64,000 nt of DNA from DASUPK01 sp963743575 (GTDB lineage: Bacteria > Actinomycetota > Thermoleophilia > Solirubrobacterales > 70-9). Position 1 is the stretch's first letter. Every line of letters begins with the position of its first letter. Positions 16,817 to 25,599 of the stretch are shown here, one piece after another. The position numbers and the translations under genes were made by a program. The stretch covers positions 372,001 through 436,000 of the forward strand of contig CAVUQC010000004.1 in assembly GCA_963743575.1 (NCBI GenBank). Direction: 5' to 3'. Below the pieces are notes generated by a model. It saw nothing but the letters and a program-made list of their open reading frames with translations. It ran no database searches and had not been told where the DNA came from.

Positions 16817-17746
16817 ATGGCCGACTCGGTGATCAGCGTCCAGGGGCTGCGCAAGTCCTACGACGGCTTCGAGGCTGTGCGGGGCATCGACCTGGAGGTG
16901 GTCGCGGGCGAGGTCTTCGCGTTCCTCGGGCCGAACGGCGCCGGGAAGACCACCACCGTCGAGATCCTGGAGGGCTATCGCCAGCGAACCGGCGGCGAGG
17001 TGAGCGTGCTGGGCGTGGATCCGAGGGACGCCGACCGCAGCTGGCGCAACCGGGTCGGCTTCGTCCTCCAGGAGTCCGGGCTCGTCCCCGAGCTCACCCC
17101 GCGCGAGGCGATCGAGCAGTACGCCGGCTACTACTCGCATCCGAGGGACATCGACGAGACGGTCGAACTGGTCGGTCTGTCGGAGAAGGCGGAGGTGAGG
17201 ACCTCGAAGCTCTCAGGCGGCCAGCAGCGGCGCCTCGACGTCGCCCTCGCCCTGATCGGAGACCCGGAGCTGCTCTTCCTCGACGAGCCGACGACGGGCT
17301 TCGACCCCTCGGCTCGCCGCCAGGCCTGGGACGTGATCGCCGGGCTCCGGAACCTCGGCAAGACCGTCTTCTTGACCACGCACTACATGGAGGAGGCGCA
17401 GACGCTGGCGGATCGTGTCGCGATCATCTCGGCGGGCAGGATCGTCGCCAGCGGCTCGCCCGACGACCTCGGCAGTGACCGCGAGGAGCGCACCGAGATC
17501 AGCTTTCGGCTGCCGGCCGGCGTCCGCGCTCCCGATCTGCCCTTCGCGGTTCGGACGAGCGCCCGGATCGACGCGGGCGCCGTTTCGCTGACCGCGGAGG
17601 ACCCGGTTCCGATCCTGCGCGAGCTCACCAACTGGGCGGCGGAGCGTGGCGTCGGGCTGCCGGGCCTCACCGTGGGCTCGCCGAGCCTCGAGGACGTCTA
17701 TCTGGAGCTGACCGAGGGCTCCGACCGAGCGGAGGCGGCGGAATGA
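16817..17746 (+). CDS. ABC transporter ATP-binding protein (ABC-2 type exporter)
   Basis: A 309-residue ATPase with Walker A GPNGAGKTTT near 38, the Q-loop in GFVLQESGL, the signature LSGGQQRR near 132 and Walker B LLFLDEPTTGFDP near 153, followed by the H-loop LTTHYMEEA. The roughly 90-residue C-terminal extension is typical of DrrA/CcmA-like drug or lipid exporters. Its stop overlaps the start of the permease gene (GAATGAG, 4 nt), so the pair forms one exporter. Substrate is unknown. Confidence 0.93.
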   Translation: MADSVISVQGLRKSYDGFEAVRGIDLEVVAGEVFAFLGPNGAGKTTTVEILEGYRQRTGGEVSVLGVDPRDADRSWRNRVGFVLQESGLVPELTPREAIEQYAGYYSHPRDIDETVELVGLSEKAEVRTSKLSGGQQRRLDVALALIGDPELLFLDEPTTGFDPSARRQAWDVIAGLRNLGKTVFLTTHYMEEAQTLADRVAIISAGRIVASGSPDDLGSDREERTEISFRLPAGVRAPDLPFAVRTSARIDAGAVSLTAEDPVPILRELTNWAAERGVGLPGLTVGSPSLEDVYLELTEGSDRAEAAE

Positions 17747-18510
17747 GCGGCGCGGCGGTCATCCTCCATCAGTTCCGATTCGACCAGAAGGTCTTCTGGC
17801 GCAATCCGGCGGCGGTCTTCTTCACCGCGCTGCTGCCGCTGCTCTTCCTCTTCCTGCTCGCCACGATCTTCAAGGACACCCATATCTCCGGCGTGGACGT
17901 CAAGGGCGCCACCTACTACGTGCCGGCGATCCTGACGCTTGCCGTGATCTCCGCCACCACGGTCAAGCTGGCCACCAACCTGCCGACCGAGCGGGAGGCC
18001 GGCCAGCTCAAGCGCGTGCGCGGCACCCCACTTCCTCCGGCCGCCTTCGTCGCCGGGCGGGTCGGCAACTCGCTGGTGATCTCGGTGATCATGGTCGTAC
18101 TCGTCAGCGTGATCGGCTCGGTGCTCTACGGCGTCACGATTCCGACGCACACCCTGCCGGCGATGCTGGTCACGCTTGCGGTGGGGGCGTTCTCCTTTTC
18201 GTGCCTGGGATTCGCCCTCGCCGCGGCGATTCCGACCGCACAGGCGGCGCCGGCCGTCACCAACGCGACCGTCCTGCCGCTCTATTTCCTGTCGGGAGTC
18301 TTCATCCCCCAGGACGAGCTGCCCAACGGAGTCCTCAGCTTCGCGTCCGTGTTCCCGATTCGGCCCTTCTTCGAGGCCATGTTCACGACCTGGGACCCGC
18401 ACACGACGGGAGCCGGCTTCGAATGGGGGCACCTGGCGGTCGTCGCGGCCTGGGGTCTACTCGGCCTGTTGATCGCGGTCCGGTACTTCCGCTGGGAGCC
18501 GAGGCGCTGA
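17743..18510 (+). CDS. ABC-2 type transporter permease
   Basis: A 255-residue membrane protein with six hydrophobic segments in the ABC-2 arrangement: FWRNPAAVFFTALLPLLFLFLL (first helix after a coupling segment), then TYYVPAILTLAVISATT, LKRVRGTPLPPAAFVAGR (the conserved basic loop), and the closing YFLSGVFIPQDELPNGV region shared by DrrB-like permeases. It pairs with the ATPase encoded just upstream, and the two genes overlap by 4 nt. Confidence 0.9.
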   Translation: MSGAAVILHQFRFDQKVFWRNPAAVFFTALLPLLFLFLLATIFKDTHISGVDVKGATYYVPAILTLAVISATTVKLATNLPTEREAGQLKRVRGTPLPPAAFVAGRVGNSLVISVIMVVLVSVIGSVLYGVTIPTHTLPAMLVTLAVGAFSFSCLGFALAAAIPTAQAAPAVTNATVLPLYFLSGVFIPQDELPNGVLSFASVFPIRPFFEAMFTTWDPHTTGAGFEWGHLAVVAAWGLLGLLIAVRYFRWEPRR

Positions 18511-18537
18511 GGCAGGTCCCGTGTAATGTGGATCCGC

Positions 18538-18555
18538 AGGGACCGTCTCGTCCCT
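18538..18555 (+). other. Short intergenic hairpin
   Basis: AGGGAC (18538-18543) and GTCCCT (18550-18555) form a 6-bp stem with a 6-nt loop in the 55-nt gap between the permease and the VOC gene. No T-run follows, so it is not a clear terminator; it may reduce coupling between the genes. Confidence 0.3.
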
Positions 18556-18565
18556 CGGAACGCAG

Positions 18566-18931
18566 ATGCTCAATTACGCAGCCGTAAAAGTCTCCGAACT
18601 GGAACGCAGCGGTGCGTTCTATGACTCCATCCTGGCCCCGCTCGGATGGCGCCGTCAGGAGGCGCCCGCGAATTCGGTGAGCTGGGGGCTGATCAAGGCG
18701 GAGTTCTTCATCGAGCTCGCGGACTCCCAGCGGCCCGGATACGGGCTGATCTCGTTCCCGGCGAAGAGCATCCCCGCCGTCAAGGCCTCTTTCGAGTCCG
18801 GCTCCGCGAACGGTGGGGATCCGGTGGCGGAGCCTGGCGCCGCGGCCTCCTTCGGCCCGGGCACCTATTCCTGTCGCCTGACCGACCCCGACGGCTACCT
18901 TGTCGAGGTCTGCGTTTCGCACGACCGCTGA
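18566..18931 (+). CDS. VOC family (glyoxalase-like) protein
   Basis: A 121-residue vicinal-oxygen-chelate domain protein. MLNYAAVKVSELERSGAFYDSILAPLGWRR is the classic first beta-alpha unit, and the C-terminal RLTDPDGYLVEVCVS is the second metal-ligand strand, with Glu as ligand. The first metal position (usually His near residue 6) is not obvious, so the activity may differ from glyoxalase. It sits between the exporter and gap on the same strand, in the position that yvcK-whiA often occupies. Confidence 0.8.
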   Translation: MLNYAAVKVSELERSGAFYDSILAPLGWRRQEAPANSVSWGLIKAEFFIELADSQRPGYGLISFPAKSIPAVKASFESGSANGGDPVAEPGAAASFGPGTYSCRLTDPDGYLVEVCVSHDR

Positions 18932-18939
18932 GCGAATCT

Positions 18940-18954
18940 CCGTGCTCCGCACGG
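18940..18954 (+). other. Hairpin upstream of gap
   Basis: CCGTGC and GCACGG form a 6-bp stem with a TCC loop, about 60 nt before the gap start codon. No T-tract follows. It may be a weak terminator for the VOC gene or part of the gap leader. A clear AGGAGG site at 19004-19009 then precedes the gap ATG by seven bases. Confidence 0.3.
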
Positions 18955-19016
18955 GGACGATGGGCACGGCGGCTCGATAATTTGCGTAGAGCAAACCCCG
19001 TCTAGGAGGACTTCAA

Positions 19017-20039
19017 ATGGCAGTCAAGGTGGGCATCAACGGCGTTGGCCGGATCGGCCGGAACCTCATTCGGGCTGCCCTGGAGGCGGGTTCCGACCTC
19101 GAGTTCGTCGCGGTCAACGACCTGATCGACGCCGAGACGATCGCGCACCTGATCAAGTACGACTCGATCCTGGGGCGCTTCCCGGGTGAGGTCGAGGTTT
19201 CCAAAGACGGCGTCACGATCGACGGCAAGGTGGTCCGGGTCTTCAACGAGAAGGACCCGGCCGAGCTTCCCTGGGGCGACCTTGGCGTCGAGGTCGTGAT
19301 CGAGTCGACGGGGCACTTCACCGATCGTGAGGGAGCCGGCAAGCACCTCGAGGCCGGTGCCAAGAAGGTGATCATCTCCGCCCCCGCCAAGGAACCTGAC
19401 ATCACGGTCGTGCTCGGGGTCAACTTCGAGTCCGACTACGACCCCGATCGGCACAACATCATCTCCAATGCGTCCTGCACCACCAACTGCCTGGCGCCGG
19501 TCGCCAAGGTGCTGAACGACACGGTGGGCATCGAGCGGGGCCTGATGACCACGATCCACGCCTACACGGCCGACCAGCGACTGCAGGACATGCCCCACAA
19601 GGACCTGCGCCGCGCTCGCGCCGCCGCGGTCAACCTGATCCCGACCAGCACCGGCGCCGCCAAGGCCGTTGGCCTCGTGCTGCCGGAGCTGCAGGGCAAG
19701 CTCAGCGGAATGTCCGTGCGCGCGCCCGTGATCACCGGATCGCTGGTCGATCTGACGTGTGACCTCGCGAAGGAAGCGAGCGCCGAGGAGATCAACGCCG
19801 CGATGAAGGAGGCGGCCTCCGGCCCGCTGTCCGGGATCCTCAAGTACACCGAGGACCCCATCGTCTCGACGGACATCGTCACTGACCCGCACTCGTCGAT
19901 CTTCGACTCCGAGCAGACCACCGTGATCGACGGGACCTTCGTCAAGCTCCTCTCGTGGTACGACAACGAGTGGGGCTACGCCAACCGCTGCGTCGAGCTG
20001 GCGGAGAAGGTGCTGCAGCCCGCCGCAGTAAGTGCCTGA
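19017..20039 (+). CDS. gap: Glyceraldehyde-3-phosphate dehydrogenase, type I
   Basis: Oxidises glyceraldehyde 3-phosphate to 1,3-bisphosphoglycerate with NAD(P) in glycolysis. The 340 residues include GINGVGRIGRN at the N-terminus (dinucleotide binding), SNASCTTNCLAP near 150 with the catalytic Cys, and the later WYDNEWGYANRC motif. It has the strongest ribosome site of the block (AGGAGG). It leads a run of four glycolytic genes with overlapping junctions: gap, pgk, tpiA and gpmI. Confidence 0.98.
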   Translation: MAVKVGINGVGRIGRNLIRAALEAGSDLEFVAVNDLIDAETIAHLIKYDSILGRFPGEVEVSKDGVTIDGKVVRVFNEKDPAELPWGDLGVEVVIESTGHFTDREGAGKHLEAGAKKVIISAPAKEPDITVVLGVNFESDYDPDRHNIISNASCTTNCLAPVAKVLNDTVGIERGLMTTIHAYTADQRLQDMPHKDLRRARAAAVNLIPTSTGAAKAVGLVLPELQGKLSGMSVRAPVITGSLVDLTCDLAKEASAEEINAAMKEAASGPLSGILKYTEDPIVSTDIVTDPHSSIFDSEQTTVIDGTFVKLLSWYDNEWGYANRCVELAEKVLQPAAVSA

Positions 20040-21237
20040 CGCAGAGGACTCCCGGCCGTTCGGCAAGGCGAGCGTCAGAGACGCCGAGGTTCAGGGCAAG
20101 CGCGTCCTGCTGCGGGCTGACCTGAACGTCCCGCTCAACGACGGCGCTGTTAGCGACGACACCCGGATCCGCGCCTCGCTGCCGACCATCGAGCTGCTGA
20201 GGGAGCGGGGAGCGAGCATCGTCCTCGTCTCGCATCTGGGCCGCCCGAAGGGCGTCGATCCAAGCCTGTCGATGGCCCCAGTCGCCGAGCGGCTCGGCGA
20301 GCTGATCGGCACCGAGGTGAAGCTGGCTCAGGCCGTGGTCGGCGATGAGGTCACCGCGATGGCCGCGGCGCTCGAGCCTGGCCAGGTCCTGCTGCTCGAG
20401 AACAGCCGCTTCGAGGAGGGTGAGAAGAAGAACGATCCAGCGCTCGCCGAGGCGCTCGCGGCCCTGGCCGACGTCTATGTCAACGATGCGTTCGGCACCG
20501 CGCACCGAGCGCACGCCACGACCGAGGGAGTCGCCCACCTCCTGCCCGGCTATGCGGGACTTCTGCTGGAGCAGGAGGTCACTCAGCTGACCGCGGTTCG
20601 TGATGATCCGAAGCGCCCGCTGGTCGTCGTCCTCGGAGGGGCCAAGGTGACTGACAAGCTCGGCGTCATCGACCGGTTCCTCGGCTTCGCCGAGGAGATC
20701 ATGATCGGCGGTGCGATGTGCTTCAGCTTCTTCAAGGCGGAGGGCCGGGACACCGGCAACTCCCTGGTCGAGGAGGGGGGCGTCGAAGCCGCGAGGCGGG
20801 TCCTGCCGGAGGCGGAGAAGAGCGACAGCATCCTCGAGCTGCCCGAGGACCTCGTCCTCGGCAAGGAGCTCGAGGCCGGCACCGAGACGCGTGAGCTGAA
20901 CGGGGTGGATGTCCCGGAGGGCTGGATGGGGCTCGACGTCGGGACAAACACCACCGCCAACTTCGCCAAGCGGATCGCGGGCGCCGGAACCGTCTTCTGG
21001 AACGGCCCGATGGGCGCCTTCGAGGTGCCGCCCTTCGACGCCGGCACGCGGGCTCTGGCCGAGGCGGTGGCCGCCGCGCCGGGACGCACCGTGGTCGGCG
21101 GGGGCGACTCGGTCGCCGCGCTCCACAAATTCGATCTCGCGGACTCGGTGGACTGGATCTCGACCGGGGGAGGGGCCTCGCTCGAGCTGGTCGAGGGCCG
21201 CGTGCTGCCCGGGGTGGAGGCGCTTCGGGATGCCTGA
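20032..21237 (+). CDS. pgk: Phosphoglycerate kinase
   Basis: Transfers phosphate from 1,3-bisphosphoglycerate to ADP. In 401 residues it shows VLLRADLNVPL (family signature) near 23, SHLGRPKG near 66, NSRFEEGEKKNDP near 124 and the C-terminal GGGDSVAAL nucleotide loop near 357. GTG at 20032 overlaps the end of gap by 8 nt. The reading continues to overlap tpiA by 8 nt, so expression of the enzymes is tightly coupled. Confidence 0.98.
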   Translation: MPDAEDSRPFGKASVRDAEVQGKRVLLRADLNVPLNDGAVSDDTRIRASLPTIELLRERGASIVLVSHLGRPKGVDPSLSMAPVAERLGELIGTEVKLAQAVVGDEVTAMAAALEPGQVLLLENSRFEEGEKKNDPALAEALAALADVYVNDAFGTAHRAHATTEGVAHLLPGYAGLLLEQEVTQLTAVRDDPKRPLVVVLGGAKVTDKLGVIDRFLGFAEEIMIGGAMCFSFFKAEGRDTGNSLVEEGGVEAARRVLPEAEKSDSILELPEDLVLGKELEAGTETRELNGVDVPEGWMGLDVGTNTTANFAKRIAGAGTVFWNGPMGAFEVPPFDAGTRALAEAVAAAPGRTVVGGGDSVAALHKFDLADSVDWISTGGGASLELVEGRVLPGVEALRDA

Positions 21238-21985
21238 GCGCACGCCCGTCCTGGCGGCCAACTGGAAGATGCACAAGACCGTCGAGGAGACCGAGGGATT
21301 TCTTGACGTCTTCCTGGCACGGGTCCCGGAATCGGGGGCCGAGGTCGTCATCTGCCCGCCTTATCTCTCGCTCAACGCCGCCGTCGATCTCTGCGCTCAG
21401 AGCTCCGCTCGCGTCGCTGCCCAGAACATGCACGATCAGCCCGAGGGGGCGTTCACCGGGGAGATCTCCGCGGCGATGCTGGTGGAGATCGGCGTCGACG
21501 GGGTCATCCTCGGCCACTCCGAGCGCCGCCAGTACTTCGGCGAGTCGGACGAGGCTCTGGCCAGCAAGGTCCCGGCCGCGCTCCGCGCGGGTCTCCGGCC
21601 GATCCTGTGTGTGGGCGAGAACGAGTCGCAGCGCGATGCGGATGAGACTGAGGGAATCCTCACCCGGCAGATAGAGGCGGACCTCTCCGAGGTGCCCGAT
21701 GACCAACTCGGTGACGTCGTGATCGCCTACGAGCCGATCTGGGCGATCGGGACGGGTCGCACCGCCACTCCCGAGCAGGCCCAGGAAGCCTGTGCCCTGA
21801 TCCGCGGCCTGATCGCCTCCCGCTCGGGTGAGGCGGCCGCAGCGATCCGGATCCTCTACGGCGGGTCAGTGAAGCCGGGCAACGCCGCCGAGCTCCTTGC
21901 CCTCGCCGACGTGGATGGCGCGCTGGTGGGCGGGGCGAGCCTCGACCCTGACGACTTCGCGGCGATCGTGGAAGCCGTCCCCTGA
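21230..21985 (+). CDS. tpiA: Triosephosphate isomerase
   Basis: Interconverts dihydroxyacetone phosphate and glyceraldehyde 3-phosphate. A 251-residue TIM barrel: AANWKMHK (catalytic Lys 13), ILGHSERRQYFGE near 92 (catalytic His) and YEPIWAIGTGRTA near 166 (catalytic Glu), with LYGGSVKPGNA closing the phosphate site. ATG at 21230 overlaps the end of pgk and gives the normal N-terminus; the frame is open further upstream but that is a shadow of pgk. Confidence 0.98.
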   Translation: MPERTPVLAANWKMHKTVEETEGFLDVFLARVPESGAEVVICPPYLSLNAAVDLCAQSSARVAAQNMHDQPEGAFTGEISAAMLVEIGVDGVILGHSERRQYFGESDEALASKVPAALRAGLRPILCVGENESQRDADETEGILTRQIEADLSEVPDDQLGDVVIAYEPIWAIGTGRTATPEQAQEACALIRGLIASRSGEAAAAIRILYGGSVKPGNAAELLALADVDGALVGGASLDPDDFAAIVEAVP

Positions 21986-23523
21986 TGTCGCTGCCGCCCG
22001 GGCCGGTGAGCCTGCCGGTGCCCGCCCTGACGCTCGTTGTCCTGGACGGCTTCGGCCTGGCACCGGATGGGCCCGGCAACGCCGTCTCGCAGGCGAAGAC
22101 GCCGAACTTCGACGAGCTCTGGGCCACCTATCCGCACACGACACTCTCCACCTCCGGACAGGACGTCGGCCTGCCCGACGGCCAGATGGGCAACTCGGAG
22201 GTCGGCCACCTCAACCTGGGCGCAGGCGCGGTGGTCAAGCAGGACCTGGCGCTCATCGACGATGCGATCGCGGACGGCAGCTTCTTCGAGAACGATGCCC
22301 TGCGTGCTGCCTGTGGCTCAGCGCGCGAGTCCCGCCGGGGGCGGCTGCATGCGATCGGATTGATCTCGGACGGCGGGGTGCACTCGGGCTGGGAGCACAT
22401 CGAGGCGATCATCGAGCTGGCGGGAGAGGAGGGCGTCACGGACCTGGTGATCCACGCACTCATGGACGGGCGCGACACGCTGCCGCACAACGGCGCCGGA
22501 TACGTCGAGGAGGTCGAGCGATGGCTGCGGCGCACCGGCAGGATCGCCACAGTGGGCGGCCGCTATTGGGGCATGGACCGCGACCGGCGCTGGGACCGGA
22601 CGAGGAAGGCCTACGACGCGATCGTGCACGCGAAGGCGCCCCGGGCCGATACCGCCGTGGGAGCGATCAAGGCCTCCTACGAGCAGGATGTCACTGACGA
22701 GTTCATCGAGCCGGTGGTGATCGGCGAATACGACGGCGCCGAGGCCGACGAGCCCTTCATCTTCATCAACTTCCGCCCCGACCGGGCCCGTCAGATGACC
22801 AGGGCGCTCGGTGAGCCCGGTTTCGACGATTTCGATCGTGGCGGCGCCGAGCCCTTCGAGGTGACGACGATGACCGAGTACCACCACGGCTGGCCCTATC
22901 CGGTCGCCTTCCCACCGCATGAGCCGGAGACCACGATCGCCCAGGTGATCTCAGAGCGGGGCGAGCGCCAGCTGCACGTCGCCGAGACCGAGAAGTACGC
23001 GCACGTCACCTACTTCTTCGACGGGGGGAAGGAGGGGGAGCTGCCGGGCGAGGAGCAGTTGCTCGCCGAGTCGCCGCGCGACGTGCCGACGTACGACCAC
23101 AAGCCGGAGATGAGCGCGGCCGCGAACGCGCGCCTCTTCACCGATGCCTGGAGCGCCGACGGGTACCGCTTCGGAATCATCAACTTCGCCAATCCGGACA
23201 TGGTCGGCCACACCGGTGTGATCCCGGCCGCCATAGCCGCCTGCGATGAGGCCGATCTCCGGCTCGGCGAGGTCGTCTCGGCCGTCCACGAGAAGGGCGG
23301 CGCCGTGATCATCACTGCCGACCACGGGAACTGCGAGCAGATGCTGGAACCCGACGGGTCTCCCAACACGGCCCACTCGACGAACCCGGTGCCGGCGATC
23401 GTCACCGTCCCCGGCATCGAGCTCCGCGAGGGCGGCATCCTGGCCGACGTCGCCCCGACGGCGCTCGACCTGCTCGACATCCCCCAGCCCGAGGCGATGA
23501 CGGGCAAGAGCCTCCGCGTCTAG
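21985..23523 (+). CDS. gpmI: 2,3-bisphosphoglycerate-independent phosphoglycerate mutase
   Basis: Converts 3- to 2-phosphoglycerate without the bisphosphate cofactor, using two Mn2+ and a phosphoserine. The 512 residues show LVVLDGFGL (metal Asp), QMGNSEVGHLNLGAG near 68 with the catalytic Ser, HALMDGRDT and the C-terminal VIITADHGNCEQM and NTAHSTNPVP metal sites of the alkaline phosphatase fold. ATG overlaps the tpiA stop (TGATG). Having gpmI directly after tpiA, where actinobacteria usually have secG, is a local variation. Confidence 0.98.
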   Translation: MSLPPGPVSLPVPALTLVVLDGFGLAPDGPGNAVSQAKTPNFDELWATYPHTTLSTSGQDVGLPDGQMGNSEVGHLNLGAGAVVKQDLALIDDAIADGSFFENDALRAACGSARESRRGRLHAIGLISDGGVHSGWEHIEAIIELAGEEGVTDLVIHALMDGRDTLPHNGAGYVEEVERWLRRTGRIATVGGRYWGMDRDRRWDRTRKAYDAIVHAKAPRADTAVGAIKASYEQDVTDEFIEPVVIGEYDGAEADEPFIFINFRPDRARQMTRALGEPGFDDFDRGGAEPFEVTTMTEYHHGWPYPVAFPPHEPETTIAQVISERGERQLHVAETEKYAHVTYFFDGGKEGELPGEEQLLAESPRDVPTYDHKPEMSAAANARLFTDAWSADGYRFGIINFANPDMVGHTGVIPAAIAACDEADLRLGEVVSAVHEKGGAVIITADHGNCEQMLEPDGSPNTAHSTNPVPAIVTVPGIELREGGILADVAPTALDLLDIPQPEAMTGKSLRV

Positions 23524-23637
23524 GCGAGTCAACCGGCGCGCCCTGCTGGGGCGCTGTCTACGATTTCGGGTGACGGAGCGTGACCGCCGGGGGGCGGGGT
23601 TCAACGGGGACCGGGGAGCGCCCGATAAGGGATCGAC

Positions 23638-24240
23638 TTGGAAGCGAACACCACGCACACGCCTGGGGTGAGCAGCGGCCCGCTGAACGGGGGCTCCGGA
23701 CTGCGTGGCCGCATCACCGCTCTGGTCGGATTGCAGCGCCGCGACGGGGCGGAGCGGTCCAACGGCAAGGTCGCGGAGGAGGCCACAGTGCGCCTCGACC
23801 GCTACCTGCGCGACTCTCGCGCCATCGCCATGCACCATCGCCGCGTGCGCGGCAGCCGATCGGAGGTCAGCCACCTGGTGGTGGGTCCCGCGGGCCTGAC
23901 CGTCGTCGACAGCCGTCACTACAAGGTGCCCGGGATCAAGATCGACGCTCGCGGCGCGCGTCGCAATTCCAGGGCACGATCCGATCTCGTGAAGCCGGTC
24001 CTCGATCAGGTCGAAGAGGTCCGCCGGCTGCTCGCCGACACTCCCTATGCCGACGTGCCGATTGATGGAGCGCTCGCCCGGAGCAAGGTGGAGGGCCCGC
24101 GGATACTGCAGGGCCTGAACGCCCCAAGGGTGATCGTGTCCGGCGTGCGGACGATCGCAACCGAGGCGAGCCGCGAAGGCGACCTTGACGCGCGGCGCGT
24201 CCGGGCGCTCGTGCAGTTCCTCGACGACGCCCTCGAGTAG
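23638..24240 (+). CDS. NERD-like domain protein
   Basis: A 200-residue protein with a TTG start. The core (about residues 45-105) reads AEEATVRLDRYLRDSRAIAMHHRRVRGSRSEVSHLVVGPAGLTVVDSRH, which follows the NERD (nuclease-related) pattern of an opening Glu helix, a basic strand, then D/S-H-L-V-V-G-P-A-G-L-x-V-V-D. In active NERD proteins the last Asp is followed by an A/S-K catalytic Lys; here S-R-H stands there, so catalysis is doubtful. No helicase or kinase domain is attached. The 114-nt gap before it holds a GGCGCGCC palindrome and GC-rich DNA but no clear terminator. Confidence 0.6.
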   Translation: MEANTTHTPGVSSGPLNGGSGLRGRITALVGLQRRDGAERSNGKVAEEATVRLDRYLRDSRAIAMHHRRVRGSRSEVSHLVVGPAGLTVVDSRHYKVPGIKIDARGARRNSRARSDLVKPVLDQVEEVRRLLADTPYADVPIDGALARSKVEGPRILQGLNAPRVIVSGVRTIATEASREGDLDARRVRALVQFLDDALE

Positions 24241-24265
24241 CCATCCCGAACCCTAGGCTTGGCCG

Positions 24266-25465
24266 GTGAGACAGGATCCGGCCAGGCTCAGCTTCGAGAT
24301 CGAGGCCCGCGACGGCTCTGCCCGCGCAGGGGTGATCCGGCTCGCCCACGGCCCGGTCCAGACGCCGGCCTTCGTCCCGCTGGCGACCAAGGGAAGCGTC
24401 CGCGGGCTCTCCTCGGCCGAGGTTGCCGAGCTCGGCTACGAGATGGTGCTGGGCAACACCTTCCACCTACACCTGTCGCCGGGCGAGGAGCTGATCGCCG
24501 CCCGCGGCGGCCTGAACCGGTTCATGGGGTGGGAGCGCCCGATCATCACGGACTCCGGCGGATTCCAGGTCTTCTCGCTCGCCCACGGCCGGGTCGCCGA
24601 CGAGATCAAGGGCCGCCGCGGCGGCACCCAGGGCGGCGCCAAGGTGAAGATCTCTGAGGAGGGAGTTGCGTTCCAGTCGCTGCTCGACGGATCGAGCCGC
24701 TTCCTTGGTCCCGAGGAGTCCATGGGGATCCAGGCGGCGCTCGGCTCCGACATCGCGCTCACCTTCGACGAGTGCACGCCCGCGCATGCCGGCCGCGACT
24801 ACACGGCTCGCTCCACGGAGCGGACCAATCGATGGCTCGATCGCTGCCTCGAGTGGCACAGCCGGGAGGGGCCAGCGGACCAGGCCGTATTCGGGATCGT
24901 CCAGGGCGGGGTCCACGAGGACCTGCGAGGGGAGTCGGCGTCGGAGACGGCGGCGGCTGGCATCGACGGCATCGCGATCGGCGGCACCCTCGGGCGCGAG
25001 AAGGAGGAGATGCACGGTGTCCTCGGCTTCACGGTTCCCCTGCTTCCCGAGGAGGCTCCCCGCCATCTGCTCGGCATCGGCGAGATCGATGACCTGCTCG
25101 TCGGGATCGGGCTCGGCATCGACCTCTTCGATTGCGCCGTTCCCACCCGGCTCGCGAGACACGGGACGGCCCTCGCGCCCGATCCGGACAGGCGCTTCCG
25201 GATCGACCTGACCAAGGCGGCTTACGCAAATGACGACTCACCCGTGGTCGACGGCTGCAGCTGTGAAGCATGTACGCGCCACGCGCGCGCCTACTTGCAC
25301 TACCTCGCCCGGAACAAGGACCTGACAGGGACCCGGCTGCTGACGCTGCACAATCTCACCTACATGCACGAGCTGGTCGGCGGGGCGCGTGGTGCGATTG
25401 GCCGGGGTGGGTATCGGGACTATGCGGAGTCGGTGCTCGCCGGCGCGACGCCCTGGGCAGCTTGA
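24266..25465 (+). CDS. tgt: tRNA-guanine(34) transglycosylase
   Basis: Replaces guanine-34 of tRNAs with GUN anticodons by preQ1 (bacterial form) in queuosine synthesis. The 399 residues show the TIM-barrel core with TDSGGFQVFSLA near 95 (catalytic Asp), VQGGVHEDLR near 213, FDCAVPTRLARHGTAL near 289 (second catalytic Asp) and the zinc site CSCEACTRHARAYLHYL near 331. The start is GTG at 24266. No other queuosine genes (queC, D, E, F, A) are visible, so the precursor is made or imported elsewhere. Confidence 0.97.
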   Translation: MRQDPARLSFEIEARDGSARAGVIRLAHGPVQTPAFVPLATKGSVRGLSSAEVAELGYEMVLGNTFHLHLSPGEELIAARGGLNRFMGWERPIITDSGGFQVFSLAHGRVADEIKGRRGGTQGGAKVKISEEGVAFQSLLDGSSRFLGPEESMGIQAALGSDIALTFDECTPAHAGRDYTARSTERTNRWLDRCLEWHSREGPADQAVFGIVQGGVHEDLRGESASETAAAGIDGIAIGGTLGREKEEMHGVLGFTVPLLPEEAPRHLLGIGEIDDLLVGIGLGIDLFDCAVPTRLARHGTALAPDPDRRFRIDLTKAAYANDDSPVVDGCSCEACTRHARAYLHYLARNKDLTGTRLLTLHNLTYMHELVGGARGAIGRGGYRDYAESVLAGATPWAA

Positions 25466-25510
25466 CCTGGCTTCGTCCGATTCCTCGGTTCACGGCTTCG
25501 CCATATAGCC

Positions 25511-25588
25511 GCGGCCACGAGCGGCCGCCCAACATAAGTCGCTTCGGACTTCGCCCTTCGCTCTGAAGTAGGGCGGCCTGGTGGCCGC
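25511..25588. terminator. Two inverted repeats between convergent genes
   Basis: Between the tgt and kinase stops lie two hairpins with the same arm: GCGGCC (25511-25516) with GGCCGC (25523-25528), and GCGGCC (25573-25578) with GGCCGC (25583-25588). Neither has a long T-run, so a factor-independent terminator is only possible, but their place between convergent genes fits a bidirectional stop. No gene is seen in this 134-nt gap. Confidence 0.4.
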
Positions 25589-25599
25589 TAGGTGGCCGC

